A DNA stretch of 64,000 bases from Streptococcus mitis (GCF_000722705.1 NZ_JPFW01000007.1:1-64000), one strand, 5' to 3'; shown: positions 1 through 9,650, counted from the first letter of the stretch. Notes: generated from the letters alone by a model not told the origin. Program-made: numbers and translations.

Positions 1-416
1 AATATATTTTCCAATGAAGAAATTGCCTCACACTTACTGTCATATTGATAGAAGTCAATAATAGCTTTAATCCATTCAAGGTAAGTTCGGTCTTCTAGTG
101 TTAGAAAAGTACTTCGTTCAATCTCTATTCTATAAATATATTCCAAATTGTCATAATTTCTGTCATCTAATAGGCGAGCAGATAATTGCTTGAAATTAGA
201 GAGGTTAGATTTAATTTCAATTTGTTCATTAAAAAAATAATCTAATGGCACTTCGAGTCGTTGTGAGAGTTTGAACAAAAGGTCTGCGGAGGGAATGAAA
301 TGCCCTCTCTCAATTTTACTAATCTGGCTTTGTTCACAAATTCCTTCTGCAAGAGTTTGTTGGGAGAGTCTCAACTCTTTTCTTTTCAATCTGAATTTCT
401 CTGCGAGTGTATTCAT
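1..416 (-). CDS. tprA: TprA-like peptide-responsive transcriptional regulator (C-terminus off the window)
   Basis: The reading frame starts at the ATG complementary to 414-416 and stays open to the window edge, so only the first ~138 residues are visible. The N-terminus is an XRE-type helix-turn-helix (LRLSQQTLAEGICEQSQISK), followed by the start of a helical repeat region, as in PlcR/Rgg regulators. It is divergent from the phrA pheromone gene at 601. That arrangement and the exact pheromone sequence identify it as TprA, which in pneumococcus is a repressor released by imported PhrA peptide. The family assignment is secure from the HTH and context; the TprA name rests mainly on PhrA. Confidence 0.82.
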   Translation of the reverse strand, partial: MNTLAEKFRLKRKELRLSQQTLAEGICEQSQISKIERGHFIPSADLLFKLSQRLEVPLDYFFNEQIEIKSNLSNFKQLSARLLDDRNYDNLEYIYRIEIERSTFLTLEDRTYLEWIKAIIDFYQYDSKCEAISSLENI

Positions 417-539
417 TAAAGATAATAATCCTTCCTATTTGCTTAATTTCATTATAAAATTTTTAGTTCAAAATATCAAGTTAAAGAAATAAATAATTCT
501 ATATGGTAATAAAAAAATTAAAAAATTACATAAAAATGC

Positions 540-568
540 TTGGCTAAATAAAATATATCTGTTAAAAT
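540..568 (+). promoter_or_regulatory. putative phrA promoter
   Basis: TTGGCT (540-545) and TAAAAT (563-568) are separated by 17 bases in an AT-rich spacer. They lie about 30 bases before a GAAAGGGG ribosome binding site for phrA. TprA would be expected to act in this intergenic region. The call is from pattern only. Confidence 0.45.
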
Positions 569-600
569 AAAAACAAGGAAACAGAAAGGGGTTTCATTGC

Positions 601-771
601 ATGAGAAAAAAACGTGGAATTAAAAAATTAGTTACATTTGCATTACTAGGTGTTTTTATGTTTAGTAATACAATTCCTTACCAACAATTCATTCAGAAGA
701 ATAAGCAATTGGAAGTTCGAGTACAAGCACAAAAAAAATCGAATGGACTTGATGTTGGAAAGGCAGATTGA
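601..771 (+). CDS. phrA: PhrA signalling peptide precursor (56 aa)
   Basis: This is a 56-codon gene. A basic N-terminus and a hydrophobic segment (about residues 9-27) act as export signal, and the C-terminus ends in SNGLDVGKAD. That is the pneumococcal PhrA pheromone sequence as I know it: secreted, processed, re-imported by the Ami oligopeptide permease, and bound by TprA to relieve repression. A GAAAGGGG Shine-Dalgarno sequence lies just upstream. In pneumococcus, lanthipeptide genes follow phrA; here none do, so the signalling pair seems to have lost or exchanged its classic target. Confidence 0.9.
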   Translation: MRKKRGIKKLVTFALLGVFMFSNTIPYQQFIQKNKQLEVRVQAQKKSNGLDVGKAD

Positions 772-1220
772 TTTCGTATTACTTTAAAATTCAACTATTT
801 AGAGAAAGGTATTCTGATGAGAGCTTGTAACAATACCAGATAGATATCAGAATGGAGATGTTTGATAAAATGCTTTCATAGCTAACCAACTGTTGAAAAT
901 TATGAGTTACAAAGTCTAAAGTATTTAAGATTGGTTTATAAAATTAGGTCTCTGTCTGTAGAAAGGAGCATGCAGTTAGAAAGGAGGAAAAAATAGGATA
1001 CTATAATTCAGACTGAGATTTCTAATTAAAATATGTAGTCGCATTTCGCTCATTTTCATAATATTTCATTTAGATGAGTAATAATATGTTAAAATTTACA
1101 TTTGATGCGGGATGGTAAAGAATAATTGAAGAAGATTCTTTTATCAATAGTTTAGTAAGCTTGTTAGTTTATAGAGGGCAGGGGTATTTCTGCCCTCTGT
1201 TTTAGAATAAGGAATGCACT
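772..1220. other. AT-rich intergenic region with decayed sequence and an attenuator-like hairpin
   Basis: There is no gene of convincing length; every ATG frame closes within about ten codons. Two AAAGGAG-like ribosome-binding motifs near 960-985 are followed only by tiny frames, consistent with loss of the peptide genes that normally follow phrA. A GAGGGCAG/CTGCCCTC hairpin with a following TTTT (about 1175-1204) sits just before the 1221 start and could be the terminator of a lost upstream gene or an attenuator. Confidence 0.5.
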
Positions 1221-3236
1221 ATGAAAAAATTATTTATACTCATATCCAACCTGCTTGCTAGTTTGTTCTTTGTTTGGGTATTTACCATTTGGACTGATAC
1301 ATATGTCTCCTATTATTACCCCAACGTTGTTGTACGTGATTCTTCCCCTGAAACAACTTTTCAGCATGTTGCTACACGCTTGGAAAAACTAGCAGAAGAA
1401 ACGGATAGCTTTATTGCGATTCAACACCAGGATCCTAACTCAGAAGGTACTCCAGTGTTTTCTTATACGACCTTTGGGAACGGAAAGTTGCCTGATGGGC
1501 TTCAGGAAAAAAATCTAGAAGATGCTCAAAGTAGTAGTGTTGAAACAAACTATTTTGTATTCGATGGAAACCTAGATATTCACTTGCTAAGGGAGGAGTT
1601 AAGTCAACTTGGCTTGACTAACATGCACCTGACAATTCCATCTAAACTATCTACGTTAATGGCTATCTTTAGTAACGGATTTCAGTTAATCAGTCTATTG
1701 ATTTTCATCTTAACCTTTGGAGCACTGACTTTAATTAGTCAAATTAGCCAATTACGGTCGTCGGGCATTCGCCTCATTTCAGGAGAGAAACGGTGGTCCA
1801 TTTTCCTTAGACCAGTTGGTGAGGATTTGAAAGGGATAGCTGTTGGTTTCAGTTTAGCTGGCGTGCTCGCCATTCTTATGCAAAAAATTCTGTCGCTTCC
1901 AACGCAATCCCTAATGACCATAGGAGCAGGCTTGCTCTGTTATAATCTCATCTTGTTGTCGATTTCCCTGTTTTTCGCTCAACTCTTCGCAGTTGGGATA
2001 AAAAAGATACACCTGATGCAGATTATAAAAGGGCAAGTGCCTGTCAGAGGAATCATTAGTTTGATTTTAATCGGTCAACTATTAGCGATTATTATTGTAA
2101 CGCTGGGAATAGGGAGTAGCTTAAAGTATTCCCAAGCCTGGCAACAGCATCGGATTGGACAAGAGGCTTGGAGCCAGGAAAGGCAACTGATTACCCTATC
2201 AATCAGCCGTGAAGGAACGAGTTCTGGTTTTGCTGAACAAGCTCAAAGGAAACTCAGAACTTGGTATCAATTGATGGATCTGGCTGTTTCAGAACAAAAG
2301 GCTTTCTTATCTAGACACCAGTTAATTGACCGTACTTTGCAAAATGGCATGGCTTCCTCCAAAAACTTGATAACCTCTACAGAATGGCACGATTACAACC
2401 CGAATGGCAATGTCCTTATCGTCACACCGCAATACTTGGAGCGTCAAAACATTCCTGTAGATACAACTATTGAGCAAAAGATGAATCACCTTGATGTAGG
2501 GGAGTTTGTCTTATTACTGCCTGAACACCTCCGTTCAGAGGAAGAACATTATAAATCTGTTTTTGAAGACGACTTAACCAGTCGCATATCTAGTAAAGAT
2601 GAACGACAGCAAATGACTGCTACGGTAGGTTATTTGGAATCAGGTCATGATCGTTTTGTGTATAATACGACCCCTATTTCTTACCAGCAGTTTTTGAAAG
2701 ATCCAATCATCATTGTTATAACACCCCAATCAACTGGTCCACAGTCCATTGTGTTTTGGGTAGACGCAGTACAGAACTACGTTCTCTTTAATCAATTGTC
2801 TGATGCCCAGGAGCTTATCCAGAGACAAGGCATTGAAAATTGGGTCTCAGAAATGCAAACAGGTTACCACAACTACATCACATTATTGGATAATATCCAG
2901 AGGGAACGTTGGGTAATGCTAGCAGGAGCTGTGCTTGGGATTGCAACTTCAATCTTGTTGTTTAACACTATGAATAGGCTCTACTTTGAAGAATTTAGAC
3001 GTGCTATTTTTATCAAACGCATTGCAGGTCTCAGGTTCTTAGAAATCCATCGCACTTATCTCTTTGCTCAACTGGGTGTGTTTTTACTGGGATTTGTTGC
3101 GAGTGTATTTCTTATGGTAGAGATAGTAGTTGCTTTCTTAGTCTCGTTACTCTTCACTGGTCTATCTCTTTTACAGTTACATGTCCAAATGCAGAAAGAA
3201 AACAAGATGTCCATGCTTGTTTTGAAGGGAGGTTAA
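1221..3236 (+). CDS. Bacteriocin-associated integral membrane protein, DUF1430 family
   Basis: This 671-residue membrane protein has one N-terminal transmembrane segment, a cluster of segments around residues 150-300, a large extracytoplasmic domain (about 320-560) and a final group of segments (about 575-660). The layout resembles FtsX/MacB permeases and the DUF1430 bacteriocin-associated proteins that pair with an ABC ATPase next to lactococcin 972-type bacteriocins. The stop is one base before the ATPase start, so the two are translated together and probably form one transporter for export of, or immunity to, a peptide. No bacteriocin precursor was found beside it. Family assignment is good; the substrate is unknown. 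Confidence 0.78.
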   Translation: MKKLFILISNLLASLFFVWVFTIWTDTYVSYYYPNVVVRDSSPETTFQHVATRLEKLAEETDSFIAIQHQDPNSEGTPVFSYTTFGNGKLPDGLQEKNLEDAQSSSVETNYFVFDGNLDIHLLREELSQLGLTNMHLTIPSKLSTLMAIFSNGFQLISLLIFILTFGALTLISQISQLRSSGIRLISGEKRWSIFLRPVGEDLKGIAVGFSLAGVLAILMQKILSLPTQSLMTIGAGLLCYNLILLSISLFFAQLFAVGIKKIHLMQIIKGQVPVRGIISLILIGQLLAIIIVTLGIGSSLKYSQAWQQHRIGQEAWSQERQLITLSISREGTSSGFAEQAQRKLRTWYQLMDLAVSEQKAFLSRHQLIDRTLQNGMASSKNLITSTEWHDYNPNGNVLIVTPQYLERQNIPVDTTIEQKMNHLDVGEFVLLLPEHLRSEEEHYKSVFEDDLTSRISSKDERQQMTATVGYLESGHDRFVYNTTPISYQQFLKDPIIIVITPQSTGPQSIVFWVDAVQNYVLFNQLSDAQELIQRQGIENWVSEMQTGYHNYITLLDNIQRERWVMLAGAVLGIATSILLFNTMNRLYFEEFRRAIFIKRIAGLRFLEIHRTYLFAQLGVFLLGFVASVFLMVEIVVAFLVSLLFTGLSLLQLHVQMQKENKMSMLVLKGG

Positions 3237-3237
3237 T

Positions 3238-3870
3238 ATGATTGAACTTAAACAGGTGAGTAAATCTTTTGGAGAACGAGAGTTATTTTCGAATCTTTCA
3301 ATGACATTTGAGGCTGGAAAAGTCTATGCCTTAATTGGTTCAAGTGGTAGCGGTAAAACAACCTTGATGAACATGATTGGGAAATTAGAATCTTATGATG
3401 GGACGATTTTTTACCGAGGTAAAGACTTGGCAAATTATAAATCGAGTGATTTTTTCCGTCACGAATTGGGCTACCTCTTCCAGAACTTTGGCTTAATTGA
3501 AAACCAAAGTATTGAAGAAAACCTTAAGCTAGGTCTCATTGGTCAAAAGTTGAGTCGGTCGGAACAGCGGTTGAGGCAGAAGCAGGCTTTAGAACAGGTC
3601 GGCCTGGCTTATCTTAACCTAGATAAGCGCATCTTTGAGTTATCGGGCGGAGAATCGCAACGGGTTGCCTTGGCAAAAGTTATCTTAAAGAATCCACCCC
3701 TTATTCTGGCAGATGAGCCAACAGCTTCAATAGACCCAGCAACCTCTCAGTTGATTATGGAGATTTTGCTATCTCTTCGAGATGATAATAGGCTAATCAT
3801 TATCGCAACACATAATCCGGCAATTTGGGAGATGGCTGATGAAGTGTTCACGATGGATCGTCTGAAATAA
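3238..3870 (+). CDS. ABC transporter ATP-binding protein (bacteriocin export/immunity type)
   Basis: This 210-residue stand-alone nucleotide-binding domain has a Walker A motif (GSSGSGKTT, about residue 36), a Q-loop (LFQNFG), a signature motif (LSGGESQR), a Walker B motif (LILADEPT) and an H-loop (ATHN). It belongs to the LolD/MacB-type group that energises FtsX-like permeases. It lies directly behind the DUF1430 membrane protein and is its evident partner. The gene is complete and in good condition although the neighbouring peptide-producing genes are missing. Confidence 0.88.
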   Translation: MIELKQVSKSFGERELFSNLSMTFEAGKVYALIGSSGSGKTTLMNMIGKLESYDGTIFYRGKDLANYKSSDFFRHELGYLFQNFGLIENQSIEENLKLGLIGQKLSRSEQRLRQKQALEQVGLAYLNLDKRIFELSGGESQRVALAKVILKNPPLILADEPTASIDPATSQLIMEILLSLRDDNRLIIIATHNPAIWEMADEVFTMDRLK

Positions 3871-4297
3871 AAATCCTTGTTTTTAATTGCACGATGAGTT
3901 ACTGAAATATTATCATGAATCAATAATTGGAGTTAATTTAGAATTGTACTTTATTAATATTGAGGTAACTTTTTCTTGATAAAGGAAGAAATAGTGGAGA
4001 GGAAGTTAGATTGAAAAAATTCGACAATTATATTATTGAGAAGCCTTGCGATTCTAATTTAGATAAACTGTAAAAAATCTTAATAATTGAAAGTTTGGTA
4101 GATGATATTTTGCAATTTTCTATCAGAATCAATAATAGTGTAGGAGAGATTTTCCTCCTACAACTGTTTCAAAAGAAATATTTACCCATTGGGAGAAGAT
4201 GTTGCAGTGGATAATGTGTTACTCACTGAAAAATATAATTTTCAACTAAAAGATTTTGAAGGATTCATTTCAAAATAAACAATAATTAAAGAATAAG
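3871..4297 (+). pseudogene. Degenerate gene fragments between the ABC genes and tpxD
   Basis: Only broken frames are visible. One reads from a TTG at 4011 to a stop near 4073 (MKKFDNYIIEKPCDSNLDKL). A later frame ends near 4278 with LLTEKYNFQLKDFEGFISK. In-frame stops and frame changes separate them. They look like remains of one or two genes from the bacteriocin-type locus, but I cannot name the family. Confidence 0.35.
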
Positions 4298-4349
4298 AAA
4301 AATCCTCCGTTTCAAAGAGTAGGGAACTCTTTGTGACAGAGGATTTTTT
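4298..4349 (-). terminator. Terminator downstream of tpxD
   Basis: An outer stem AATCCTC/GAGGATT encloses an inner stem CAAAGAGT/ACTCTTTG. On the minus strand it ends in a T-run directly after the tpxD stop codon. It closes the leftward psa-tpx transcript. Confidence 0.8.
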
Positions 4350-4841
4350 CTATAGGGCTTTAGCAGCTGCAATTGCGGCTTCGAAGTTTGGTTCAGAATT
4401 GATATTGTCCACGTATTCAACGTAGCGAATCGTATTGTCAGTATCGAGGACAAAGACTGCGCGTGCCAATAGGTGCCACTCATTGATTAAGAGAGCATAA
4501 TCACGTCCAAAGGAATGATCGAAATAGTCTGAGAGCATGATGGCATTTTCAATACCTTCAGCACCACACCAACGTTTTTGGGCAAATGGTAGGTCCATAG
4601 AAACAGTCAATACGACCGTGTTGTCCAGTCCAGCCAGTTCTTCATTAAAGCGACGCGTTTGAGTTGAGCAGATACCTGTATCGATAGAAGGCACGACACT
4701 CAAGACTTTTTTCTTTCCATCAAAATCAGCCAGAGATTTTTTAGAAAGGTCTGTTGTAGTAAGAGAAAAATCGAGCGCCTTGTCGCCGACTTGTAGTTGT
4801 TTACCTGTAAAGCTCACAGGATTTCCGAGAAAAGTTACCAT
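4350..4841 (-). CDS. tpxD: Thiol peroxidase TpxD (PsaD)
   Basis: This 163-residue 2-Cys peroxiredoxin-family thiol peroxidase reduces hydrogen peroxide, which streptococci make through pyruvate oxidase. The peroxidatic cysteine is C58 in [12 protein letters not shown] second cysteine (RWCGAEG, about residue 92) would be the resolving one. The ATG at 4841 has a GGAG ribosome-binding site seven bases upstream and gives the usual family length; longer frames upstream lack support. It is the last gene downstream of psaBCA, linking manganese uptake with peroxide defence. Confidence 0.93.
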   Translation of the reverse strand: MVTFLGNPVSFTGKQLQVGDKALDFSLTTTDLSKKSLADFDGKKKVLSVVPSIDTGICSTQTRRFNEELAGLDNTVVLTVSMDLPFAQKRWCGAEGIENAIMLSDYFDHSFGRDYALLINEWHLLARAVFVLDTDNTIRYVEYVDNINSEPNFEAAIAAAKAL

Positions 4842-4963
4842 AAGATACTCCAATCTTTTTTCTTCCATTGTAGCTGAAACAGTAAGAATTTTCCAATGAT
4901 TTGACCGAAAATATGGGCATAGAAAAAACGCCAATTCGGGAAAAAATGACGTTTTTCAGAGTA

Positions 4964-5893
4964 TTATTTTGCCAATCCTTCAGCAATCTTGTCAAGGTTG
5001 TATTTCATCATGTTGTAGTAGCTGTCGCCTTCTTTACCTTGTTCTGCGATAGAGTCAGTAAAGATTTGAGCGTAGATTGGGATGTTTGTGTCTTGTGAAA
5101 CAGTCTTCATTGGACGGTCATCCACACTTGATTCTACAAAGAGTGAAGGAGTTTTTGTTTGGCGAAGTTTTTCAACCAAGGTCTTGATTTGGTCAGGAGT
5201 TCCTTCTTCTTCAGTGTTGATTTCCCAGATGTAGGCACTTGGGACACCGTAGGCTTTAGAGAAGTATTTGAAGCATCCTTCGCTGGTTACGATCAATTTC
5301 TTCTCAGCAGGGATGTTGTCGAATTTAGCTTTAGCTTCCTTGTCAAGTTTGTCTAGTTTTTCAGTATATTCTTTGAGATTTTTTTCGTAGAATTCCTTGT
5401 TGCTAGGGTCTTTAGCACTCAACTGTTTTGCGATGTTTTTAGCAAAAATCATACCGTTTTCAAGGTTAAGCCAAGCGTGTGGGTCTTCTTTACCTTTTTC
5501 GTTTTGGCCTTCAAGGTAGATAACATCAACACCTTCGCTGACTGCAAAGTAGTCTTTGTTTTCAGTTTTCTTAGCATTTTCTACCAATTTTGTAAACCAA
5601 GCATTGCCACCAGTTTCAAGGTTGATACCGTTATAGAAAATCAAATCAGCTTGAGAAGTTTTCTTGACATCTTCAGGAAGTGGTTCGTATTCGTGTGGGT
5701 CTTGGCCAACAGGAACGATACTGTGAAGATCAATCTTGTCACCAGCAATATTTTTAGTAATATCAGCGATGATTGAGTTTGTAGCAACAACTTTTAGTTT
5801 TTGACCAGAAGCTGCATCTTTTTTTCCGCTAGCACATGCTACAAGAGCAATGACGGAAAGAAAGAGAACGAGTAATGTACCTAATTTTTTCAT
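4964..5893 (-). CDS. psaA: Manganese ABC transporter substrate-binding lipoprotein PsaA
   Basis: This 309-residue cluster A-I solute-binding lipoprotein has a lipobox LVAC with lipidated C20. The Mn/Zn ligands are all in place: H67 (DPHEYE), H139 (DPHAW), E205 (TSEG) and D280 (FTD). It delivers Mn2+ to the PsaB/PsaC transporter and is also a known adhesin antigen in pneumococcus. The ATG at 5893 with GGAGG just upstream is chosen over a frame four codons longer. It differs at scattered positions from the pneumococcal protein I remember, including a cysteine at 207 (SEGCFKYF) where I recall alanine. Confidence 0.97.
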   Translation of the reverse strand: MKKLGTLLVLFLSVIALVACASGKKDAASGQKLKVVATNSIIADITKNIAGDKIDLHSIVPVGQDPHEYEPLPEDVKKTSQADLIFYNGINLETGGNAWFTKLVENAKKTENKDYFAVSEGVDVIYLEGQNEKGKEDPHAWLNLENGMIFAKNIAKQLSAKDPSNKEFYEKNLKEYTEKLDKLDKEAKAKFDNIPAEKKLIVTSEGCFKYFSKAYGVPSAYIWEINTEEEGTPDQIKTLVEKLRQTKTPSLFVESSVDDRPMKTVSQDTNIPIYAQIFTDSIAEQGKEGDSYYNMMKYNLDKIAEGLAK

Positions 5894-5924
5894 TAGATCC
5901 TCCAATTTATTGGGGTTTTGCCCC

Positions 5925-6773
5925 TTATTTTAACAAATGTTTATTTTTCAGTTTCAAATATCGTTGTTTTGGAGCGATAAAGAAGCTAATGAGAAAGAAA
6001 CTAGCGGCTGTAAGCACAATACTAGAACCTGCCGCAACGTTAAAGCTATAGCCGATAAAGAGCCCCAAAACTGAAGCTGTCGCTCCAAAGGTTGAGGAAA
6101 GGAAAATCATGCTTTTCAGGCTATTAGCATAGAGATAAGCAGTTGCAGCTGGGGTAATCAGCATGGCTACAATCAGGATAGTTCCGACACTTTGCATGGC
6201 TGTCACAGACACCAGAGTCAGGAGTACCATGAGAAGGTAGTGATAGAAATTGACAGGCATTCCCATGGCTTTAGCCAAGAGTTCATCAAAGGAAGTAATC
6301 AAGAGTTGCTTGAAGAAAATCCAGATTAACAAGAGAATGGCTGCCCCCACACCCATAGTAATAAACATATCCGTATCTTGGACGGCCAGAATATTACCAA
6401 AAAGGATATGGAAAAGGTCAGTTGAACTTTTAGCGACACTAATCAAGATGATACCGAGGGCTAAGAAAGAAGAAAAGGTAATGCCGATGGCGGTATCGCT
6501 TTTGATAATCGAGTTCCCCTTGATGTAGGTAATGATGATAGCAGCTAGCAATCCAAAGACAATGGCTCCGATAAAGAAATCAAGGCCCAAGATAAAGGAG
6601 AGGGCTACACCTGGTAAGACAGCATGTGAAATAGCATCTCCCATGAGTGACATCCCGCGTAGGATGATGAAACATCCCACAGCTCCAGCTACGACCCCGA
6701 CGACAATAGCTGTTATCAAGGCATTTTGTAGGAAATGGAATTTTTGCAATCCATCAATAAATTCTGCAATCAT
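5925..6773 (-). CDS. psaC: Manganese ABC transporter permease PsaC
   Basis: This 282-residue ABC-3 family permease has about eight hydrophobic segments. It carries the conserved region [16 protein letters not shown] near residue 46, which contacts the ATPase in the zinc/manganese uptake family. The start overlaps the psaB stop by four bases (ATGA), so the two are coupled, and psaA follows 31 bases downstream. Its role is the membrane channel for Mn2+ delivered by PsaA. Confidence 0.95.
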   Translation of the reverse strand: MIAEFIDGLQKFHFLQNALITAIVVGVVAGAVGCFIILRGMSLMGDAISHAVLPGVALSFILGLDFFIGAIVFGLLAAIIITYIKGNSIIKSDTAIGITFSSFLALGIILISVAKSSTDLFHILFGNILAVQDTDMFITMGVGAAILLLIWIFFKQLLITSFDELLAKAMGMPVNFYHYLLMVLLTLVSVTAMQSVGTILIVAMLITPAATAYLYANSLKSMIFLSSTFGATASVLGLFIGYSFNVAAGSSIVLTAASFFLISFFIAPKQRYLKLKNKHLLK

Positions 6774-7492
6774 AGGTCACCTCCATTGAAAAAGAGTCGA
6801 TTACCGTAAGCTTCTTTTAGATTGGTTTCGGTAAAGGTTTCTTTGGTCGGACCAAAGGCGATCACTTCTCGATTAACAAGTAAGACTTGATCGAAGTAGT
6901 GGGGAACCTTGCTGAGGTCGTGGTGGACGATGAGAACCGTCTTCCCAGCTTTTTTCAGATCTCTCAGCGTATTCATGATGATTTCCTCACTGACTGAGTC
7001 AATCCCAACAAAGGGTTCATCCAAGAGGATATAGTCGGCTTCCTGCACCAAACATCTGGCAATCAAGACCCGCTGGAATTGACCTCCAGACAGTTGACTG
7101 ATTTGACGATCAGCATAGTCAGCTAGGCCGACGATTTCAAGGGCTTCCTCTACTTTTTTCCAATGTTTAGCATTTAAACTGCGAAAGAGAGGAATAGAGG
7201 GAAATAGTCCTAGTGAGACACATTCCTTGACCTTGATGGGAAAGTTGTAGTCGATATTGATCTTTTGTTCGACATAGGCAATTCGGTGTAAGGATTTTTT
7301 AACTTCCTTGTCATCGAGAAATGCCTGACCTTGATGAGGGATAATTCCCAGCATACCTTTTAATAATGTTGATTTTCCAGCACCGTTTGGACCAATGATT
7401 CCAGTAATTGTTGGTCCTTGGAGCACTAGTGAAATATCCTTAAGTGCCAACGTTTCTTTGTAGGAGACACTGAGGTTTTCGATACGTATCAT
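6770..7492 (-). CDS. psaB: Manganese ABC transporter ATP-binding protein PsaB
   Basis: This 240-residue ATPase has a Walker A motif (GPNGAGKST, about residue 35), a signature motif (LSGGQFQR), a Walker B motif (YILLDEPF) and an H-loop (VHHD). It is the first gene of the psaBCA operon, with an AGGAGG ribosome-binding site ten bases upstream of the ATG. A PsaR-type operator lies 40-60 bases upstream, so the operon should be repressed by manganese-loaded PsaR, whose gene is also in this window (22277-22927). Confidence 0.95.
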   Translation of the reverse strand: MIRIENLSVSYKETLALKDISLVLQGPTITGIIGPNGAGKSTLLKGMLGIIPHQGQAFLDDKEVKKSLHRIAYVEQKINIDYNFPIKVKECVSLGLFPSIPLFRSLNAKHWKKVEEALEIVGLADYADRQISQLSGGQFQRVLIARCLVQEADYILLDEPFVGIDSVSEEIIMNTLRDLKKAGKTVLIVHHDLSKVPHYFDQVLLVNREVIAFGPTKETFTETNLKEAYGNRLFFNGGDL

Positions 7493-7530
7493 AAACTTAT
7501 ATTCCTCCTGACTCTTAATATACCTTAAAA

Positions 7531-7554
7531 AAAAATTAAGTCAAGTTAATTTTT
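7531..7554 (-). promoter_or_regulatory. PsaR (MntR-type) operator upstream of psaBCA
   Basis: An imperfect palindrome with core TTAAGTCAAGTTAA (7536-7549) is flanked by A and T runs. It closely matches the known PsaR recognition sequence in front of pneumococcal psaB as I recall it. Mn-bound PsaR represses here and zinc antagonises it. Confidence 0.8.
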
Positions 7555-7668
7555 CAAAAAATTAAAATATTAACTGAAAAACAATAGGAAACATCCGTTT
7601 ATTTTTAATTGCATTCCCAGGTAATTTTTGTTAAGCTAAAAACAAATACAAATGAAAGCGAGAACAAG

Positions 7669-9561
7669 ATGACACGTTATCAAGACGATTTTTATGATGC
7701 AATCAATGGAGAATGGCAGAAGACAGCTGAAATTCCAGCAGATAAGTCTCAAACGGGAGGTTTTGTTGATTTAGACCAGGAAATTGAAGACCTGATGCTG
7801 GCGACAACAGACAAGTGGTTGGCAGGTCAAGAAGTGCCTGAGGATGCTATCTTGGCAAACTTTGTCAAATACCACCGCCTAGTTCGTGATTTTGACAAGA
7901 GAGAAGCTGACGGTATCACACCTGTCTTACCACTTCTTAAAGAATTCCAAGAATTGGAGACTTTTGCGGATTTTACAGCTAAACTAGCAGAGTTTGAGCT
8001 TGCAGGAAAACCTAATTTCCTTCCTTTTGGTGTATCGCCAGACTTTATGGATGCCAGAATCAATGTTCTATGGGCTAGCGCTCCAAGCACGATCCTGCCA
8101 GATACGACCTACTATGCAGAAGACCATCCTCAACGCGAAGAACTCTTGACTCTTTGGAAAGAAACCAGCGCAAATCTCCTCAAGGCTTATGATTTCTCTG
8201 ATGAAGAAATTGAAGACTTGCTAGAGAAAAGACTAGAATTGGATCGTCGAGTTGCGGCAGTGGTTCTCTCTAATGAAGAAAGTTCAGAATATGCCAAACT
8301 CTACCATCCATATGCTTACGAAGATTTCAAGAAATTCGCGCCTGCCCTACCTTTGGATGACTTTTTCCAAGTCGTTCTTGGACAAGTACCAGACAAGGTT
8401 ATTGTAGACGAGGAACGTTTCTGGCAAGCCGCAGACCAATTCTATAGTGAAGAAGCTTGGCCTCTCCTCAAGGCAACCTTAATTTTAAGTGTTGTGAATC
8501 TTTCAACTAGCTATTTAACAGAAGAAATCCGTGTCTTGTCAGGTGCTTACAGCCGTGCGCTATCTGGAGTTCCAGAAGCCAAAGACAAGGTTAAAGCTGC
8601 CTACCAGCTAGCACAAGGTCCATTCAAACAAGCCTTGGGTCTCTGGTATGCCCATGAAAAATTCTCCCCAGAAGCCAAGGCAGACGTGGAGAAAAAAGTG
8701 GCAACCATGATAGATGTCTATAAGGAACGTTTGGCTAAAAATGACTGGCTGACTCCTGAAACTCGTGACAAGGCCATCGTCAAACTCAATGTCATCAAGC
8801 CTTATATCGGTTACCCAGAAGAATTGCCAGAACGTTATAAGGACAAAGTAGTAAATGAAAATGCTAGTCTTTTTGACAATGCTCTAGCCTTTGCGCGTGT
8901 GGAAATCAAACACAGTTGGAGCAAGTGGAATCAGCCTGTTGACTACAAGGAATGGGGCATGCCTGCTCATATGGTCAATGCCTACTACAATCCTCAGAAG
9001 AACCTGATTGTCTTCCCAGCAGCTATTTTACAGGCGCCTTTCTATGACTTGCATCAGTCGTCTTCTGCTAACTACGGTGGGATTGGTGCAGTTATTGCTC
9101 ATGAAATTTCCCACGCCTTTGATACCAACGGAGCTTCCTTTGATGAAAATGGTAGCCTCAAGGACTGGTGGACAGAGAGTGACTATACTGCCTTCAAGGA
9201 GAAAACACAAAAAGTCATTGACCAATTTGATGGACAGGATTCTTATGGAGCAACCATTAACGGTAAATTGACTGTATCAGAAAACGTGGCTGACTTGGGA
9301 GGAATCGCTGCAGCGCTTGAAGCAGCTAAGAGAGAACCAGACTTCTCAGCAGAAGAGTTCTTCTACAACTTCGGTCGCATCTGGCGCATGAAAGGTCGTC
9401 CAGAATTTATGAAACTTTTGGCTAGCGTCGATGTGCACGCGCCAGCCAAACTCCGTGTCAATGTGCAAGTACCAAACTTCGATGATTTCTTTACAACATA
9501 TGATGTCAAAGAAGGAGACGGTATGTGGCGTTCACCAGAAGAGCGCGTGATTATTTGGTAA
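7669..9561 (+). CDS. pepO: Endopeptidase O (PepO), M13 neprilysin-family metallopeptidase
   Basis: This 630-residue zinc oligopeptidase carries the HExxH motif as HEISH (about residues 478-482). The second glutamate site lies in ENVADLGG (about 535), and the NAYYNP substrate motif precedes the zinc site. In pneumococcus PepO is also found on the surface, where it binds plasminogen, fibronectin and C1q. The ATG at 7669 is preferred over a frame 20 residues longer because it gives the known family length and an M-x-R-Y-Q-D-D-F start; the ribosome-binding site is weak. It is divergent from psaB across the PsaR operator region. Confidence 0.95.
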   Translation: MTRYQDDFYDAINGEWQKTAEIPADKSQTGGFVDLDQEIEDLMLATTDKWLAGQEVPEDAILANFVKYHRLVRDFDKREADGITPVLPLLKEFQELETFADFTAKLAEFELAGKPNFLPFGVSPDFMDARINVLWASAPSTILPDTTYYAEDHPQREELLTLWKETSANLLKAYDFSDEEIEDLLEKRLELDRRVAAVVLSNEESSEYAKLYHPYAYEDFKKFAPALPLDDFFQVVLGQVPDKVIVDEERFWQAADQFYSEEAWPLLKATLILSVVNLSTSYLTEEIRVLSGAYSRALSGVPEAKDKVKAAYQLAQGPFKQALGLWYAHEKFSPEAKADVEKKVATMIDVYKERLAKNDWLTPETRDKAIVKLNVIKPYIGYPEELPERYKDKVVNENASLFDNALAFARVEIKHSWSKWNQPVDYKEWGMPAHMVNAYYNPQKNLIVFPAAILQAPFYDLHQSSSANYGGIGAVIAHEISHAFDTNGASFDENGSLKDWWTESDYTAFKEKTQKVIDQFDGQDSYGATINGKLTVSENVADLGGIAAALEAAKREPDFSAEEFFYNFGRIWRMKGRPEFMKLLASVDVHAPAKLRVNVQVPNFDDFFTTYDVKEGDGMWRSPEERVIIW

Positions 9562-9613
9562 TGCAAAGAGGCAAGTAAAATTCCTATAAATATACCTTCC
9601 CTATCTATGTACA

Positions 9614-9650
9614 CCCTAAAAAGTTAGATAGAACAATCTAGCTTTTAGGG
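9614..9650. repeat. Inverted repeat after pepO, possibly an IS-end remnant or terminator
   Basis: CCCTAAAAAGTTAGAT is followed after six bases by ATCTAGCTTTTAGGG, a near-perfect inverted repeat. The surrounding TGTACACC and GGTAGTTCA resemble the ends of IS3/IS150-group elements. There is no transposase here, and no T-run follows, so an IS-end relic is at least as likely as a terminator. Confidence 0.45.

Noticed and set aside
271-492. 73-codon plus-strand frame in the first 500 bases
   Set aside because: It is the antisense of the N-terminus of the tprA gene, which has a clear helix-turn-helix on the minus strand.
1086-1118. Ten-codon frame MLKFTFDAGW as a possible peptide pheromone
   Set aside because: There is no ribosome-binding site and no export signal, and it is too short to distinguish from chance in AT-rich DNA.
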